DNA of 64,000 nucleotides from Lodderomyces elongisporus (Eukaryota > Ascomycota > Pichiomycetes > Serinales > Debaryomycetaceae): positions 434,001 through 498,000 of the forward strand of contig NC_083679.1 in NCBI RefSeq assembly GCF_030384665.1, read 5' to 3'. How positions within the stretch are numbered: the stretch's first letter is position 1; every line of letters begins with the position of its first letter. Below are positions 21,231 to 30,785 of this stretch, piece by piece. A program made the translations under genes and the position numbers. The notes under the pieces are model-generated. The model saw only the letters and a program-made list of their open reading frames with translations. It was not told the origin of the DNA and searched no databases.

Positions 21231-21758
21231 ACTTGGCAAGGGAAGAAAGGGATAAAGTATTTAAGATATAGTTGTGATGCCTCTTGGTTGTGGTGTGTAT
21301 GTATATACATGTATGTATTCTATCAGATGATGATGATGATGATGACGACGATTTTCACGTGCTGTCTTCACGTGCCGTTCTATTTCTATTTCTCTGTCTC
21401 TATTTGTTATTGTTTTTTTTTTTTTTTTTGCTGCTTTTCAAAGTTTTTTCCAATACCTCGCTTCTTGTCTTCACTCTCCCCCAAATTTCTTCCCCACTTT
21501 TCGGTATATTAGGTAGTACAAAGAGAGAAAAACGTGAAAAATGGACGTGAAAAATCCTTATTCTTTAAAATAGTAATCCAAAGTCATCCATCAGATACAT
21601 TCATCAATCACAAATATTACAAATTACCATAGCCATTTATTCAAACATATTGCCATCTTTTCTTTTTTTTTATCTCTTTATCGCTATTTACATAAAGAAA
21701 AAGAAGAAAGAAACAGAAAAAAACAAACAAAGAAACAAACAAACAATTTTTACACATT
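21231..21758. other. Intergenic COX20-PEX1 with paired CACGTG boxes
   Basis: A GAT microsatellite (about 21326-21345) is followed by two CACGTG E-boxes, 21356-21361 and 21369-21374, 13 bp apart, about 390 bp before the PEX1 ATG. Two ACGTGAAAAA direct repeats follow at about 21532-21553, then an A-rich leader. CACGTG is the Cbf1/bHLH core. Which factor uses it here is not known from sequence. Confidence 0.55.
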
Positions 21759-24700
21759 ATGGAGAATCACAAATCGACAGTTACGTATCGAACGCTAAAG
21801 TCTAACTTGATTAATCTTCCTTCGAACTTGGCCAATTTATTATTCACTGCAAACATTCAAGTCCAAGATGTCATTATTGAGCTTGTACCGACTGACTCAG
21901 CTTCATCCCTGCTTTCCACAACGTCGTCTGCTTCAAGGAATATGAAAGCTCAAAGAAGATTCTATGCAGGTTGGTCAGGAATGACATCGTCAGCGCCACT
22001 GACTATTGAGATTGATCCAATATTTGCACAATCCTTGCAAATCAAGGATAAAACATCTGTGATTTTGAACCTTAAGTTGGGCAACTATGAAACGGCGCAG
22101 ATAAATTTGGAGCCATTAACAAGCTCTGATTGGGAGGTGGTGGAGCTAAATGCGCAACTTATCGAAGATAAGCTTTTAAATCAGACCAGATGTGTTGCCC
22201 TTGGCCAGGTATTGGTTGTGTATCCGAATGCAACTACCTCTGCAAAGTTAGTAGTAACAGAAATTGGCTCCAATGATGACGCAAAGAACACCGGTTCCGC
22301 GTCGGTACACAAGTATGCCAAGATATCGCCATATTGTGAAATTGCCATTGCACCCAAATTAAGGGGCAAGAAAGACTCACTGGGGAATTCAGTTACTGAA
22401 ACCAGAAGCGTTTCTAGTGCAAAAAGCAGTGCCAAGAGAAAAGAGGACTATTCAAATTTTCAACCAATACTCAAAAGAGGAATAAGTCTTCCACATGGCA
22501 TGTTCCAGGACGTAAATCATGCTTCAGGCTGCAAAATGTATCTTGATTTGGACCAATTGCCCGATGATTTTGATACATTTGTTGCCGTTAGTGTTGTTCC
22601 CGGTCCAAATGAGATTCGAAATAATCTTGAGAACGAAAACGATATAAAAGAGAATAGAAGAGTTATTGCGCAGTTGGTGGATTATAAAGAAGGTCATGGG
22701 AATGTGGGGTTATCTTTTGATCTTGCAACTGCTTTGGGTGTCCGTGGTCAAATAGGAAACATTATTGCTCTTAAACCAGCAATCAAGAATTTGTCAAAGC
22801 GCCCTTCAAGCTTTGTGGTCCACCCATACGTAATACACACAAACAAGAAGAAGGAAATTAATTTGACAAAGACATCAAAAACAGCACAAATGCTCAATGA
22901 TGCATTGTATCCACTGATTGCCGACAGTCCTGTAACAAACTACATGAGAATTCCTGCGATTACGGGCATTTTACCATATGGTGGGCTACTAAAATTTCGG
23001 AAAATTGAAAATCACAATGCATGGATAAAACCATACAACTTGACTACAAAAAAACCAGTCAAGATCGAAATTGGAGACGAGTTGTTGCGTCCGCAATCGT
23101 TTGTGGAGGAAGTAAAATTACCATACCAAATTGGAAGAGTAAAAGGAGAAAAAAGAGGAGGTTTTGAGGACAAAGACGAAAATGGAGAAGAGGAAATTGA
23201 GGGAGAAGAACCCATTGGAGTAGCTGATAAAATTGAAGACTTGGTGGAATCATTTGTCATTTCTGAAAACACAGGAACATTGGTGTATGGTAACGCAGGA
23301 AGTGGGAAAACTTTATATCTCAAAGAAATAAGTCACAAGTTGAGCAACCAACATGGATATTTTGTCAAATACGTCTCTTGCGACACCTTGATGAATGAAA
23401 CTTTCCAAAACTTGTCGAAAAACCACATGTCCAAATGGTTCCAGCAATGTTCATGGAACCAACCCTCGTTATTGGTTCTTGATAACATTGACAAAATCCT
23501 CAATGTTGAAATGGAGAATATGGATGCATCAAAGTCAAATCAGATTACGGAATATCTTGTATCTCAAATGAGCAAATTACACCAACAAAAGAACTCCAAT
23601 GTTTCTATCCTCTGTTCGGCTGTGGCCAAGGAAAGTGTAAACAAATTACTTTTGGGCTCACACTTGATTGAAAGCTACTTTCATGTCACAGCTCCTGATA
23701 AGCACATGCGCTTTGCAATTTTAGAAAAGCAATTGGTAGATCATTTTCACTGCAAAATTGATATGGACTTGATGGATTTAGTGAGCGAAACTGAAGGATA
23801 CTTGCCGAATGATCTCAAGACTCTTGCCCACCGTGTATACCACCAATGCCTATCTTCTTCATCGTTATTATCATCATCGTTATCTGGACAAGGAAATGAA
23901 GAGGAGTCAATTAATGTCATTAGACTGGAGCACGCTACAAAAGCATTAAGTGGGTACACTCCTTCGGGCTTGCGTGGAGTTAAATTACAAACATCGGAAA
24001 CCACATGGTCTGATATTGGTGGTCTATCTGAAGCTAAAAAAGTTCTTTTGGAAACTTTGGAATGGCCTACTAAGTATGCGCCAATCTTTGCAAACTGTCC
24101 CTTGCGTTTGAGGTCAGGTATATTGTTGTATGGCTATCCTGGATGTGGAAAAACTTTATTGGCCAGTGCCATTGCTGGTCAATGTGGTTTGAATTTTATT
24201 TCAATCAAAGGACCGGAGATCTTGAACAAGTACATTGGTGCATCGGAGCAAAGTGTTCGGGAGTTGTTCGAAAGAGCTCAAGCGGCGAAACCATGTATAT
24301 TGTTTTTTGATGAGTTTGATTCTATCGCACCAAAGAGGGGCCACGATTCGACGGGTGTAACTGATCGTGTAGTGAATCAAATGTTAACCCAAATGGATGG
24401 TGCCGAGGGCCTTGATGGTGTCTATGTTTTAGCTGCTACATCGAGGCCAGACTTGATCGATAGTGCCTTGCTTCGTCCAGGAAGATTGGATAAATGTGTC
24501 TTGTGCGATATGCCAGATTATGAAGATCGATTAGATATCTTGAGGACAATCACAGCAAAAATGGACCTTGAAGAAGATGTAAACTTGGAAGAGATTGCTA
24601 AAAAGACTGCTGGTTTCAGTGGTGCTGATATGCAAGGATTAGGATATAATGCTTATTTGAAAGCCGTGCATGTGCGGTTAGAAGCATTAGAGAGGGAGGA

Positions 24701-25112
24701 AAATAAGAGCCAAGAAGAAGGTTCAAATGATGATGATTCCAGTATTGAGTTTTTTAAAGTTGGAAGTGAAAAGAGTGATTCCAATGGCCACAGCAATACC
24801 AAAAACAAGATGAAATCTGGTGAGAGATTGAAGATTTTGCATCAAATTGAACAGTTTATGACAAATGAGAAACAAGAGGGTAAGGCCAGTGGGAATTCAA
24901 CAATGATGAAAAAGAAGAAAGCGGACCAACCAAAGGTGATGATCACGCATCGAAACTTTGCCGAGTCCTTAGAGGAGACAAAGCCTTCGATTTCGCAATC
25001 TGAAAAGACGAAATTGACCCGAATTTATTCGCAATTCGTGGATGGACGAGATGGAAAGATGCCCGATGGAGCACCAAGCAATGAAATAGGAGGAAGAACA
25101 ACGTTGATGTAA
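21759..25112 (+). CDS. PEX1: Peroxin-1, AAA ATPase for peroxisomal receptor export
   Basis: 1117 aa. Pex1 pairs with Pex6 to pull the Pex5 import receptor out of the peroxisome membrane. It has an N-terminal Pex1 adaptor fold (about residues 1-180), then two AAA modules. D1 has Walker A GNAGSGKT (about 511-518) and a degenerate Walker B LLVLDNID, where Asn stands in for the catalytic Glu. D2 is canonical: ETTWSDIGGLSEAKKVLLE, Walker A GYPGCGKT (about 792-799), pore/sensor region GASEQSVRELFERAQ, Walker B CILFFDEFDSIAP, and the SRH with RPGRLDK. A weak D1 and strong D2 are normal for Pex1. The C-terminal tail is acidic/Ser-rich. It is convergent with the next gene, 197 bp apart. Confidence 0.95.
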   Translation: MENHKSTVTYRTLKSNLINLPSNLANLLFTANIQVQDVIIELVPTDSASSLLSTTSSASRNMKAQRRFYAGWSGMTSSAPLTIEIDPIFAQSLQIKDKTSVILNLKLGNYETAQINLEPLTSSDWEVVELNAQLIEDKLLNQTRCVALGQVLVVYPNATTSAKLVVTEIGSNDDAKNTGSASVHKYAKISPYCEIAIAPKLRGKKDSLGNSVTETRSVSSAKSSAKRKEDYSNFQPILKRGISLPHGMFQDVNHASGCKMYLDLDQLPDDFDTFVAVSVVPGPNEIRNNLENENDIKENRRVIAQLVDYKEGHGNVGLSFDLATALGVRGQIGNIIALKPAIKNLSKRPSSFVVHPYVIHTNKKKEINLTKTSKTAQMLNDALYPLIADSPVTNYMRIPAITGILPYGGLLKFRKIENHNAWIKPYNLTTKKPVKIEIGDELLRPQSFVEEVKLPYQIGRVKGEKRGGFEDKDENGEEEIEGEEPIGVADKIEDLVESFVISENTGTLVYGNAGSGKTLYLKEISHKLSNQHGYFVKYVSCDTLMNETFQNLSKNHMSKWFQQCSWNQPSLLVLDNIDKILNVEMENMDASKSNQITEYLVSQMSKLHQQKNSNVSILCSAVAKESVNKLLLGSHLIESYFHVTAPDKHMRFAILEKQLVDHFHCKIDMDLMDLVSETEGYLPNDLKTLAHRVYHQCLSSSSLLSSSLSGQGNEEESINVIRLEHATKALSGYTPSGLRGVKLQTSETTWSDIGGLSEAKKVLLETLEWPTKYAPIFANCPLRLRSGILLYGYPGCGKTLLASAIAGQCGLNFISIKGPEILNKYIGASEQSVRELFERAQAAKPCILFFDEFDSIAPKRGHDSTGVTDRVVNQMLTQMDGAEGLDGVYVLAATSRPDLIDSALLRPGRLDKCVLCDMPDYEDRLDILRTITAKMDLEEDVNLEEIAKKTAGFSGADMQGLGYNAYLKAVHVRLEALEREENKSQEEGSNDDDSSIEFFKVGSEKSDSNGHSNTKNKMKSGERLKILHQIEQFMTNEKQEGKASGNSTMMKKKKADQPKVMITHRNFAESLEETKPSISQSEKTKLTRIYSQFVDGRDGKMPDGAPSNEIGGRTTLM

Positions 25113-25309
25113 AATCTGTAACAAAGTAAGAAGATAAGTATGTGCTGAATAATGTATTTCTGTGTAGAAGTATAACAGTATAACAATATAACAATATAGC
25201 AGTATAATGTACAGTTTAGAAAAGCAAAGAATACAAACCAAAAGAAAAAAAAAACCAGAAATAAATATAAAAGAATTGTAATTTTAAATTGTTTCAACTC
25301 ATTTTAGAA

Positions 25310-26224
25310 TTAAACATCCTCTAACATTGTGTCAGCTTCGCCATCGATCACGACGTCGCCTACTTTATGGCGATTTTCGGCATCTTCTTCCTCTTCTGCA
25401 ATCATAATCAAATTGCTATAGCTTTGTGGGTTGGAAATCCATGGAAATAATCTCAAGTACGACCACGATCCAATCACCAATCCCAACATACTTCCAATAA
25501 AAACATCCACAAAGTGATGTCGATAATCCTCAGTTCTGCTCAAAGCAATAAAGGAGGCAACTAATAGTGGTGTAAAGCCACAAAGCAAAGTGCGCCAACT
25601 TCCAACTCTTGTGCTATTTGCTTGAAATTGTCCCATCAAGAACAACGCAAGATACACCAATCCAGCAAAGCCAATAGAAGAGTGACCCGATGGCGTAGTC
25701 CTATATCCGTCTTCTAACAACCCTGTGTCTTTTGACGTACAAACTTCTATGGATACAAGAACATCTTTTGGGGTTGATGGGTCTGGTTTACATCTTGATA
25801 AAAAGTCGGGACGGTGGCGGCCAATTAAGTTCTTCAAGATATCTGTAACATTCGAAGTTACAAGTACAGCTAGTAAAAGTCCCAAACAAGCGACATACGT
25901 GTTGTAGACTTTGTACTTTGGTTTGGTTAAAATCAAAGAAGTTATAAGTGCAATCACCAATGGAACCCAAGTCGAGTATATGAATAGTTCTAAATTGTTG
26001 ACTGTCTCCCTTTCAGCAAATGGGTGCTGCAAAGTGATATCATTGATGTAAAATTGCCTGTGGAATGGTTTGATTCGGTAAATAAAGAAATAGGAAATAA
26101 CCAACACCGCTAAAAGGGCCAAGTCTGTCACTCTCCATTTTACTATCCTTCGTGGTATGAACCCCAAGTTGGCTCTATTGAATTGTGGACTGGGCAAATT
26201 ATTTAGTAAACCTTCCATCGACAT
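25310..26224 (-). CDS. DPP1: PAP2-family diacylglycerol pyrophosphate / lipid phosphate phosphatase (Dpp1-like)
   Basis: 304 aa. The family removes phosphate from diacylglycerol pyrophosphate, phosphatidate and lyso-PA in vacuolar or Golgi membranes without needing Mg2+. The three PAP2 catalytic motifs are complete: KNLIGRHRP, PSGHSS, and SRTEDYRHHFVD with the catalytic His. Six hydrophobic spans fit the family topology. An acidic C-terminus follows the last span. DPP1 is preferred over LPP1 from overall similarity, but the split between the two is uncertain. The start ATG at 26224 is followed by a second ATG two codons on. Confidence 0.82.
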   Translation of the reverse strand: MSMEGLLNNLPSPQFNRANLGFIPRRIVKWRVTDLALLAVLVISYFFIYRIKPFHRQFYINDITLQHPFAERETVNNLELFIYSTWVPLVIALITSLILTKPKYKVYNTYVACLGLLLAVLVTSNVTDILKNLIGRHRPDFLSRCKPDPSTPKDVLVSIEVCTSKDTGLLEDGYRTTPSGHSSIGFAGLVYLALFLMGQFQANSTRVGSWRTLLCGFTPLLVASFIALSRTEDYRHHFVDVFIGSMLGLVIGSWSYLRLFPWISNPQSYSNLIMIAEEEEDAENRHKVGDVVIDGEADTMLEDV

Positions 26225-26471
26225 TATTGCTGCTGTTGATATATAGTAGATTCTTTGGTTTGAACAATGTTTACTGAATTGAGGCGATCCGTGACTAGGA
26301 AAATTTTAAATAAAAAACTAGAATGGAGAATTATTATTGAGAATGAAATTGAATTGCTAAGGAACTTTTCTTTATTTCCTCGTTAAAGCTCTCCCGTGCA
26401 ATTTACTTGTCAATGCCCCTTCCCTTCCCCCCCGTCTCCCTCCACAAACATTTGTGAGCGCGCGCACACAC

Positions 26472-26504
<33 letters not shown>

Positions 26505-26708
26505 AAAAAACACCAGCAACTCTAAACACAACCCAGAGAGCCAGAGCCGAAATTAGAAATGAAAAAGAAAAAAAGGAAAAAAAAAAATTGTTAACGACGC
26601 GTCCCCTTGGGAATGATTAGTGATCTCTCATACCTTAGTTATTAGCCAATTTTTTAAAATTCATTAGCCAAACTGAAAAAGGCGTTTATATCTATATTTC
26701 CATAGGCA
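26225..26708. other. Divergent promoter DPP1-RFC2
   Basis: C-rich and CA/CATA repeats (about 26420-26510), an A-run (26573-26587) and an MCB-type ACGCGT near RFC2. No gene is seen. Confidence 0.6.
26597..26602. promoter_or_regulatory. MCB (ACGCGT) upstream of RFC2
   Basis: ACGCGT lies within the palindrome GACGCGTC, 107 bp before the RFC2 ATG. MluI cell-cycle boxes bound by MBF drive G1/S expression of replication genes in yeasts. The motif also occurs elsewhere in the window (for example 7800 and 57252), so position and gene function carry the argument. Confidence 0.5.
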
Positions 26709-27905
26709 ATGGCGACGACAGCGGCAGCAGCAACAGCAACAGCAACAGCAGCAACAACAACAGATAGATCGAAGTACGATGAGGATAAGCTCCACCACAC
26801 GCCTTGGGTTGAGAAATACAGACCCAAGAACCTTGACGACGTTGCCTCACAAGACCATGCTGTCAAAGTGCTCAAAAAACAAATCTCCACCGGCAACTTA
26901 CCACACATGCTCTTCTACGGTCCTCCGGGGACTGGTAAGACGTCAACCATCCTAGCGCTTGCTAAACAGTTGTATGGACCGAACCTTTACAAGTCGCGAG
27001 TATTGGAACTAAACGCGAGTGATGAACGTGGTATCTCTATAGTTCGACAAAAGATCAAGAATTTTGCCAAGTTAACAGTGAGCAACCCGACTGAGGACGA
27101 TTTGCGAAATTACCCTTGTCCACCATACAAGATCATTATATTGGATGAGGCTGACTCAATGACTAATGATGCTCAAAGTGCTTTGAGAAGAACGATGGAG
27201 ACATATGCGAATATCACAAGGTTTGCATTAGTGTGTAACTACATCACCCGAATCATTGACCCATTGGCTTCAAGATGTTCTAAATTCAGATTCAAGTTGT
27301 TGAACAACGAGAACAGCTTGAATAGGTTGAAATATATTGCAAAGGAGGAGAACTTACACTTGGATGAAAATGGTGCGCCAGATGAGGTTTTGAACGAAGT
27401 ATTGAGGATCAGCAATGGAGATATGAGAAAAGCAATCACGTATTTACAAAGTGCTTCTAAATTGAGCAGCAGTTTGCAACTAGAAAATTGTAAGAACGAC
27501 ATGAACGAAGATAACAAAGGTGAAAGCACACCATCATCAAGAAAAGGGGATGAAAAAGATGATGAGGAGGAGGAAAAAGATAAAGGGCTTATCACAAAAG
27601 CGTCCATCAGAGAAACAGCTGGAATTTTACCGGATACATTAATCTTGCAAATGGTTGAGTCAATAAAACAAAAAAATGAAGGGATTTTAATTAATTTGGT
27701 TAATGATATCATTTCAAGTGGCTGGAGTGTACAGCAGTTGATTGATCAGCTACATGACCAATTGGTCTGGGACGACACTATAGATTCATTGAAAAAGAAT
27801 CAAATTGCTTTGACGTTGTTTGACACGGATAAAAAACTCAATCTTGGTACCGATGAGCATATACAATTGCTCAATTTGGTTCTCCAGGTGTCAGGTATTG
27901 TATAG
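26709..27905 (+). CDS. RFC2: Replication factor C subunit 2
   Basis: 398 aa. Rfc2 is a small AAA+ subunit of the PCNA clamp loader and of the Rad24, Ctf18 and Elg1 variants. It shows PWVEKYRPKNLDDV, Walker A GPPGTGKT (71-78), the RFC box LNASDERGISIVR, Walker B IILDEAD, the SRC motif (ASRCSKF) and LRRTMETY. It matches Rfc2 rather than Rfc3/4/5 in PCPPYKIIILDEADSMT and in the spacing before it. Two oddities are present. The N-terminus is an Ala/Thr repeat from a GCA/ACA microsatellite. An insertion of about 35 acidic/Lys-rich residues (about 259-293) separates the AAA+ lid (ITYLQSASKL) from the collar domain (ITKASIRETAG). Confidence 0.93.
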   Translation: MATTAAAATATATAATTTDRSKYDEDKLHHTPWVEKYRPKNLDDVASQDHAVKVLKKQISTGNLPHMLFYGPPGTGKTSTILALAKQLYGPNLYKSRVLELNASDERGISIVRQKIKNFAKLTVSNPTEDDLRNYPCPPYKIIILDEADSMTNDAQSALRRTMETYANITRFALVCNYITRIIDPLASRCSKFRFKLLNNENSLNRLKYIAKEENLHLDENGAPDEVLNEVLRISNGDMRKAITYLQSASKLSSSLQLENCKNDMNEDNKGESTPSSRKGDEKDDEEEEKDKGLITKASIRETAGILPDTLILQMVESIKQKNEGILINLVNDIISSGWSVQQLIDQLHDQLVWDDTIDSLKKNQIALTLFDTDKKLNLGTDEHIQLLNLVLQVSGIV

Positions 27906-28292
27906 AAACAATAAGTTGGAAGGTAATGTTTTGTTTCTCCAGTAAACTAGAAAAGTAAAAATAAAAATAAAAGAAAAATAAAAAGGAAACGAAAGAAAAG
28001 AAAACAGAAATTAAAAGCAAAGAAAACAGAGTGAATTGGAAAGTTGAGTTGTATGACAGTAATTGCATAAATCTTCTTAATGAGGTTTTTCAGTCAAAAA
28101 ATACTTAAAGTGCCTCTTCCAACTACATGATAGCTGTGACGAAAATTCTAGATATACCAAGCCAACTATTTAATATTATTATAGATACAATTAAACACGC
28201 CATCAGGTAATTGAAAACCAAAAAAAAAAAACTGTAGAGTAGATTAATGTAAGTTACAATTGGTTTTCGGGTACTAGCGGCTGTTGTGACTT
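27906..28292. other. Convergent spacer RFC2 / eIF4E-binding protein gene
   Basis: A-rich 3' flank for both genes (A-runs at about 27955-28030 and 28219-28231). Nothing else is seen. Confidence 0.6.
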
Positions 28293-30785
28293 TTATTTCA
28301 GCTGTTGAGGTTGAGATTGAGATTGAGGTTGCGGTTGCGGTGGCTGTTGCAGCTGTTGTTGTTGTTGTTGTTGTTGATGAGGCGACTGTTGCGGTAATTG
28401 CCCTGGGTGAAAAGGTGGTTGTCGCAGTTGAAACCCAGGTGGCAACTGTCCATCTCTCATTGGAGGAATCATAGCATTTGGGTGGTTTCCAAATTGGCCA
28501 GGGTGGTGAGGCGGAGGCGGTGGACCTCCCATCCTCATCATTCCTGGCATAAACCCTGGTGGCATCATTGGGTGACCTGGTTGTGGAAAGTTTGGACTTT
28601 GGTGGGGTTGGAACTGCGAAGGTGGAGGTGGAAACCCATTTGGAAACATACCTGGAGGCGGTGGGGGAGGCATTGGCATCTGTTGGTTTCGTTGAATGTT
28701 CGGGAACAGAGGAGGAACAACACCATCGGGAGCAGCTTGCAAACTTCCACTTGGTTTTCTTTGATTGTTAGGAGACCCGTGTTGCAGTTGTCGATTTGAT
28801 TGACTTTGTTGCTGCTGTGAAGCCGGACTAAAAGCTTGTTGAGCAAATTGCCTATGTTGGAGCATTGATGGATCAAAACCCGGAGGAAAACTCCTTAACT
28901 GTTGTTGTTGTTGTTGCTGCTGCTGTTGAGGATTCATCCAAGGTGGCGGAGGCTGTTGATGCGATGGCCTGCCTTGCCCATATAATTGAGGTAACTGATT
29001 TTGAGGCTGAGCTGTGCTTTGTTCTGACTCTTCCTCCTTGTTGAAATTTTTAGACAATGAACTTTGAGATTGATCACTAGTTTTCGCCGCTTCTTTAACC
29101 CTTACTTCCAGACCACCCTGTTTCAACTGGTCGACAACCAATGTGGGCGTATTTTTAACACTGTCTGGAGTCAAGTGGCCAACAGCAGGAGAGGACGTTT
29201 GTTGTCCGCTTTCCTTCTTCTTCAACAAGGAAAGAAAGAAATTGTCATTAGAGGTATCCAACGATCCTTGAGGTACAAGGGACGGTCTTTCTTGGACGCT
29301 GGACAATGTCGGAACACTAGATGATGATTGAGTTTGTGATGGTTGTGATGGTTGTGATGGTTGTGATGGTTGTGATGGTTGTGATGGCTGTGATGGTTGT
29401 GATGGCTGTGATGGTTGTGATGGCTGTGACGGTTGCGGTGCGCCACCAAAAAACTTGGAGAGACCCGGGGGTGGTGCTATCGTTCTACCAGTTGCAGTAT
29501 GTGGCTGCACTGAAGCTGGCAGATAAGTAGCCTGAACTGGTGATTGCCCTTGTTCTTGTGTTTGCTGTGGCGGTTGTGCTCTTCCGCCCGGTTGCTGGAA
29601 AAACGAAGAAAATCTCGAGGACCTACTTGCATTGGTAGCACCTTGATTTTGAGAAGATACTTGCTCTTGTTCACCGGACTCCAATTCATCAACATTATTC
29701 TTCTGGGTGGGGGGTTTGATGAATGAAAAAAAGTTGTCCACTTCATTACCTGCGTTGGCTGCTGCGTCATTTTCATCCTTTTCCAACTTCTGCTGCTCCA
29801 ATTCCATATCAATAATATCACCATTTCTTCTTCTCTCCTCTAACTTCATCTGAGACTTCCATTTCTCAAAGTCTTCAACTGTGTGACCCATATTGAGCAT
29901 TGACATATTATCCGCGCCATCTTTACCATCAAACACATCATCTCCTATACCCCACTCTGGTGTAGGCTCCTCATTGCCTTCACCTAGAAGCTCTGAGATT
30001 TTCTCGCTACTCAAGGAATCTAAATCGTTGGCTTTATTAAATCCATGACGATTGTGATGTGAATGAGAACCTCTGTTTTCGTTGCTCGTCTTACCCCTCT
30101 CCCATGTTTCGTGCAGGTGTCTCTTAAACTTGCCCTTGTTATTTTTATACGTACTACTACCATTGCCACCACCAGCACCACCACCGCTTCCGCTGTGTTC
30201 ACCATTGTTTATGGAATACCTTGAATTGACCTCTCTTTGAGGTTTTAACCTCCAAAATGCCACACCTGGTAGATCTTTCAGCACGTCCGCGATATCACCG
30301 TCATCTCGCACTTTTAGCAACTGATTTACGGTGTAGATGCGTTCAATTCCCTTTTTCTTCTCTGGAATATTTTCCAACATGTATAGTAACTCAGCACTTG
30401 GTTCTTTGTTTGGTTTACCTTTAAACGAGTTCTCGCGGCGGTGCAGGTGAGATGAAGTGCGGGATGGTTGTTCATTAGCACCCGCTCCACCATCACCTTC
30501 ACCTCCAGTTTTAGCATCAGCTCCAGCATCGGCATCAGAGCTAAATTCTGGTACTGGCGTCGACTCCTTCGCTGCATGGGCCATCGCACTGTCCAATAGT
30601 TTACTCAATGCGTTACCAGGGTCAAGATTACTTAATGAGATGGACTTTTTAGATAAAAGGTCCGCTGGATTATCATCACTATCTTCATAATGTTGTTTAT
30701 GCGTGGAGTTAGACCCCGCGTCCTTGTCTGATATACTAACAATCGAGGGGTCCTCCAACAACGGGTTTGAGTAATTGAATGACAT
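28293..30785 (-). CDS. Putative eIF4E-binding translational repressor (Eap1 / 4E-T-like)
   Basis: 830 aa from the ATG at 30785. A TGA stands five codons upstream, which sets the start. The protein is mostly disordered, with one conserved core at about residues 120-210. That core contains RIYTVNQLLKV, where Tyr151 begins the canonical eIF4E-binding pattern YxxxxL-phi, followed by DLPGVAFWRLKP. 4E-T, Cup and yeast Eap1 share this arrangement: a YxxxxL-phi site near the N-terminus and a long low-complexity tail linked to decapping and Dhh1/Pat1. The tail holds an (SQP)n tract of about 11 triplets, poly-Q runs and a P/G/M-rich C-terminus (PPPPPPGMFPNGFPPPPS). Orthology to EAP1 is inferred from architecture, not proven. 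Confidence 0.6.
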   Translation of the reverse strand: MSFNYSNPLLEDPSIVSISDKDAGSNSTHKQHYEDSDDNPADLLSKKSISLSNLDPGNALSKLLDSAMAHAAKESTPVPEFSSDADAGADAKTGGEGDGGAGANEQPSRTSSHLHRRENSFKGKPNKEPSAELLYMLENIPEKKKGIERIYTVNQLLKVRDDGDIADVLKDLPGVAFWRLKPQREVNSRYSINNGEHSGSGGGAGGGNGSSTYKNNKGKFKRHLHETWERGKTSNENRGSHSHHNRHGFNKANDLDSLSSEKISELLGEGNEEPTPEWGIGDDVFDGKDGADNMSMLNMGHTVEDFEKWKSQMKLEERRRNGDIIDMELEQQKLEKDENDAAANAGNEVDNFFSFIKPPTQKNNVDELESGEQEQVSSQNQGATNASRSSRFSSFFQQPGGRAQPPQQTQEQGQSPVQATYLPASVQPHTATGRTIAPPPGLSKFFGGAPQPSQPSQPSQPSQPSQPSQPSQPSQPSQPSQPSQTQSSSSVPTLSSVQERPSLVPQGSLDTSNDNFFLSLLKKKESGQQTSSPAVGHLTPDSVKNTPTLVVDQLKQGGLEVRVKEAAKTSDQSQSSLSKNFNKEEESEQSTAQPQNQLPQLYGQGRPSHQQPPPPWMNPQQQQQQQQQQLRSFPPGFDPSMLQHRQFAQQAFSPASQQQQSQSNRQLQHGSPNNQRKPSGSLQAAPDGVVPPLFPNIQRNQQMPMPPPPPPGMFPNGFPPPPSQFQPHQSPNFPQPGHPMMPPGFMPGMMRMGGPPPPPHHPGQFGNHPNAMIPPMRDGQLPPGFQLRQPPFHPGQLPQQSPHQQQQQQQQLQQPPQPQPQSQSQPQQLK
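29334..29437 (-). repeat. 9-bp coding tandem repeat (QPS)n
   Basis: About eleven tandem 9-bp units (plus strand TTGTGATGG / CTGTGATGG) encode QPS triplets in the eIF4E-binding protein. Third-position variants show these are not a pure microsatellite. Confidence 0.9.

Noticed and set aside
29334..29437. CRISPR-like regular repeats
   Set aside because: Contiguous 9-bp coding repeats without spacers in a eukaryotic gene.
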